DNA of 5,751 bases from Victivallales bacterium (GTDB lineage Bacteria > Verrucomicrobiota > Lentisphaeria > Oligosphaerales > Oligosphaeraceae): the NCBI GenBank assembly GCA_017543165.1, contig JAFYGL010000457.1:1-5751 (forward strand). The letters are read 5' to 3'. Below are positions 4,901 through 5,751 of the stretch, one piece after another (position 1 is the first letter of the stretch; every line of letters begins with the position of its first letter). The position numbers and the translations under genes were made by a program. The notes below the pieces were generated by a model. That model ran no database searches, had not been told where the DNA came from, and worked only from the letters and a program-made list of their open reading frames with translations.

Positions 4901-5751
4901 ATGCACCTCACCAACGAGCCTGAAAACGGCTACTACACAGCAATTCGCAACCTCTGCGCATTCGGCTGGCCAGGCGCGGCGCTTGGCGGCAGGGAAATGC
5001 ACGGCGGCACCTGGCCTGGGTCATATTCCATGGGCTATGCTGAATATTACGCCAAGGGCATCGGCTCCTTCACAATTCAGAACCGCAATCCAGACGGAAT
5101 CGGCGTGAACTTCACACTCAAGCCCAATGCGGGCGGCAGCGGCCTGGGCATCGCCACCACCAGGCACTACATGGTGGAGGCAGGCAAATCCGCCACAGTG
5201 AAATACGCCGCTGGCTTCTTCAATGGCGACGAACACGACGCATGCCGCCGCTATGGCGACTGGGCGCACACCTGGATGGACTTCTCGCAGGTGAACCGCC
5301 CCGTGGCAAAGTATGTCACCGCCTGCAGCCAGGGCGCATACTATCCGCTGGAAAGGACGAAGAACCAGATGATTCCAATCTACCGCTGGTTCGGCTATGA
5401 CATGCACTGGCTTGTGTCTGGCAAGATTGGCTATACGCACCTGTACTGCCCCAACTATGGCACGCCAGAGGAAGTGGCCGCGCAGCATACGGCATTGGCC
5501 GAAGCGGGCCAGCCCGCAATACAGTACTGGGACCACTACGGCTGGTCCTTCAAGTACGAGACAGAGCCGACTCTTGTGGGATTCCCCAAGGAGAAGATCC
5601 CTTTCATCGAGACCTTCGCGAAGCCTGGCATGGCCGAAAAGGCCGCCAACCGTAACGAGTTCGGACGCTTCTGCACCTGGGGATATGCCGCGCCTGACTG
5701 CACATGTGCACAGCCTCCCATGAGTGGAACGACTATGCCGAATACATCATG
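1997..5751 (+). CDS. Large secreted multi-domain putative glycoside hydrolase (DUF6259-like), 3' end missing
   Basis: The frame runs uninterrupted for 1,251 codons to the window edge. A type I signal peptide (residues 1 to about 19; KR, hydrophobic core, AFA/A site) implies export. In order: a jelly-roll CBM4/9-like domain opening NLIKNGDAAGG (about 20-270); a CBM6/35-like domain from IEAE (314) to about 439; an Ig-like sandwich with SLDNG (about 454-546); a second CBM6/35-like domain (about 596-747); a second sandwich with SFDGG (about 757-842). A beta-rich domain follows (about 850-1095), with WPGSYSM (1006-1012) and GDEHDACRRYGDWAHTWM (1077-1094), resembling the sandwich before the barrel in DUF6259-type proteins. 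A putative TIM barrel starts near 1100. These features suggest binding and hydrolysis of complex glycans outside the cell; the substrate cannot be told and the catalytic acids are not in view. Codons after residue 1234 appear shifted (see 5696-5751). The upstream terminator implies its own promoter, but none is clear. Domain boundaries are estimates; the catalytic assignment is moderate. Confidence 0.8.
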   Translation, partial: MKRVLFFALSICGLFAFAAENLIKNGDAAGGASPFKGLEISDNGPDGGKCFVANGKGPIFLGTDFIEIEPDGTYEISADFCGEGDSKANRVDFGLALYDSKKQLIAHSQMAAVPDSGAELVEALPKGGKNLKVKGAGDWETLAKKGARIIALGAKDDFSDLPNRTLCYYIKKQVREGDVISIELSYPSYHACAAGTKVRLHRDGGYQWSLLEFHAMANNWKSFKGRISGMAASGTPKNQFWRSAKYARLAFGVRKDQKVYVNKISLVRVDEAPEGMVSSSKALVTAGDAGIITTPVASWPRRRFLQKADGTIVIEAECPWDFSSSKLDVSSVCSEAGCGNGGYLRHSKNGFYPIKVEKAGEYQFFYRQKMPFAAEWCHTFVLDGTSVRVTDSNPANFVEFSNWNWHAANKVQLTAGEHTINFDFQGGPFLDQFAIIPVGSGLEPKGTAPMVAQFANEGLSGEAVYGGFMAGPRYSNAVLNYKVSGKGGVKVSASLDNGAKWFPVASGDKLPDCKQNTELLVKVAMDSKNPAEIPVIENLKVDYFVSTELPPEKSRIDKAMEASSGKLELQPAKWTGLRWKGEKLCFSNPLTPGKDGAIFARITDADNMVLAPAERSWLEKDDRIGGATVLHQGRLNSNLVAFDFTIARTGKYRPYFLMRTYLPSTAIIMEFNRPENAYMKYGYSIDNKKTDISGGGSGAPGHRGAYYRGEYYWCGGNPVELTAGEHCLRMLWGMHYMNCAAVALVPEGEKAKAPESIAMPKTSTRKISTKAVVDYAEISGRLLSVSCENSRVKCTFEISFDGGRTFNALPNLPLKNRRDFIIRARFEGQGAIPKVTANVATSAAIAVGDKDQKLLFDRTTGNLQGYFLANGMSIMPESCNLPLFNFQIGTKKTGYRQVAPEAGNLIERSARKEGKKQILELKYALCNEQVTASVKLTVEEGQIPYWELTVDNASKEDIRHITFPVFRDMHLTNEPENGYYTAIRNLCAFGWPGAALGGREMHGGTWPGSYSMGYAEYYAKGIGSFTIQNRNPDGIGVNFTLKPNAGGSGLGIATTRHYMVEAGKSATVKYAAGFFNGDEHDACRRYGDWAHTWMDFSQVNRPVAKYVTACSQGAYYPLERTKNQMIPIYRWFGYDMHWLVSGKIGYTHLYCPNYGTPEEVAAQHTALAEAGQPAIQYWDHYGWSFKYETEPTLVGFPKEKIPFIETFAKPGMAEKAANRNEFGRFCTWGYAAPDCTCAQPPMSGTTMPNTS
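3233..3250 (+). repeat. 18-base repeat encoding LTAGEH, copy 1
   Basis: ctgacggctggcgagcat is identical here and at 4157-4174. It encodes LTAGEH at residues 413-418, the penultimate strand of the first CBM6/35-like domain. The matching position in the second such domain and the identical codons support a module duplication within the gene. Confidence 0.85.
4157..4174 (+). repeat. 18-base repeat encoding LTAGEH, copy 2
   Basis: This is identical to 3233-3250 and encodes LTAGEH at residues 721-726 in the second CBM6/35-like domain, again ahead of a segment ending in a Val/Ile-Pro strand. The copies are 924 bases (308 codons) apart, a possible length for the duplicated module. Confidence 0.85.
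5696..5751 (+). other. Probable one-base frameshift in the hydrolase-like gene
   Basis: From 5699 the original frame reads CTCAQPPMSGTTMPNTS, which looks unlike a folded barrel. The -1 frame from 5698 reads LHMCTASHEWNDYAEYIM, which resembles the MCP(A/G)S-x-EWxDY segment common after a barrel strand in related hydrolases. The -1 frame cannot extend left, because it meets TGA at 5695-5697. Adding a single C after GAC (5696-5698) would give a continuous PDLHMCTASHEW reading. A one-base loss, real or from sequencing near a contig edge, is the simplest explanation. Confidence 0.65.

Noticed and set aside
5021..5536. 171-codon minus-strand ORF inside the large gene
   Set aside because: It is antisense to the conserved pre-barrel and barrel region, and its composition reflects the opposite-strand codon bias.

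Overview
The window looks like chromosomal DNA from a Lentisphaerota-type bacterium (Victivallis-like, PVC group). This is inferred from the style of the genes and not from any marker gene. The main clue is a stand-alone 'prepilin-type' protein with the [29 protein letters not shown] leader and a C-terminal H-X(n)-DG motif, a family greatly expanded in Lentisphaerota and Planctomycetota. It sits beside a very large secreted multi-domain carbohydrate-active protein, a combination typical of glycan-degrading members of that group.

Layout. Positions 1-35 hold short actgtgg repeats and a perfect 11-bp hairpin just past the end of a minus-strand sigma-70 family factor gene (36-605). Positions 606-1141 are a divergent intergenic region. 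Most of it is an unusual element at 750-1028: about 20 tandem GGGAC(A/G)AAA units face 9 tandem TAGTCCCT/TTGGTCCCT units in inverted orientation, joined by a hairpin tip. The prepilin-like gene (1142-1882, plus strand) follows and ends before a strong terminator-like hairpin (about 1918-1977). From 1997 to the right edge, one open frame encodes a secreted protein of more than 1,230 residues: signal peptide, N-terminal CBM-like domain, two copies of a [CBM6/35-like + Ig-like beta-sandwich] module, a beta-rich domain, and the start of a putative TIM-barrel glycosidase catalytic region resembling DUF6259-type proteins. The gene is cut by the window end, and the sequence suggests a one-base frameshift near position 5698.

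How the parts may relate. The sigma factor and the prepilin-like gene are transcribed away from each other across the repeat element, so the element occupies the shared upstream region of both. The terminator makes the large hydrolase gene an independent transcription unit. A regulatory link between the sigma factor, the repeat element and the two secreted or surface proteins is only a hypothesis. The most unusual feature of the window is the facing repeat array at 750-1028. No complete new multi-gene system can be demonstrated from this sequence alone.
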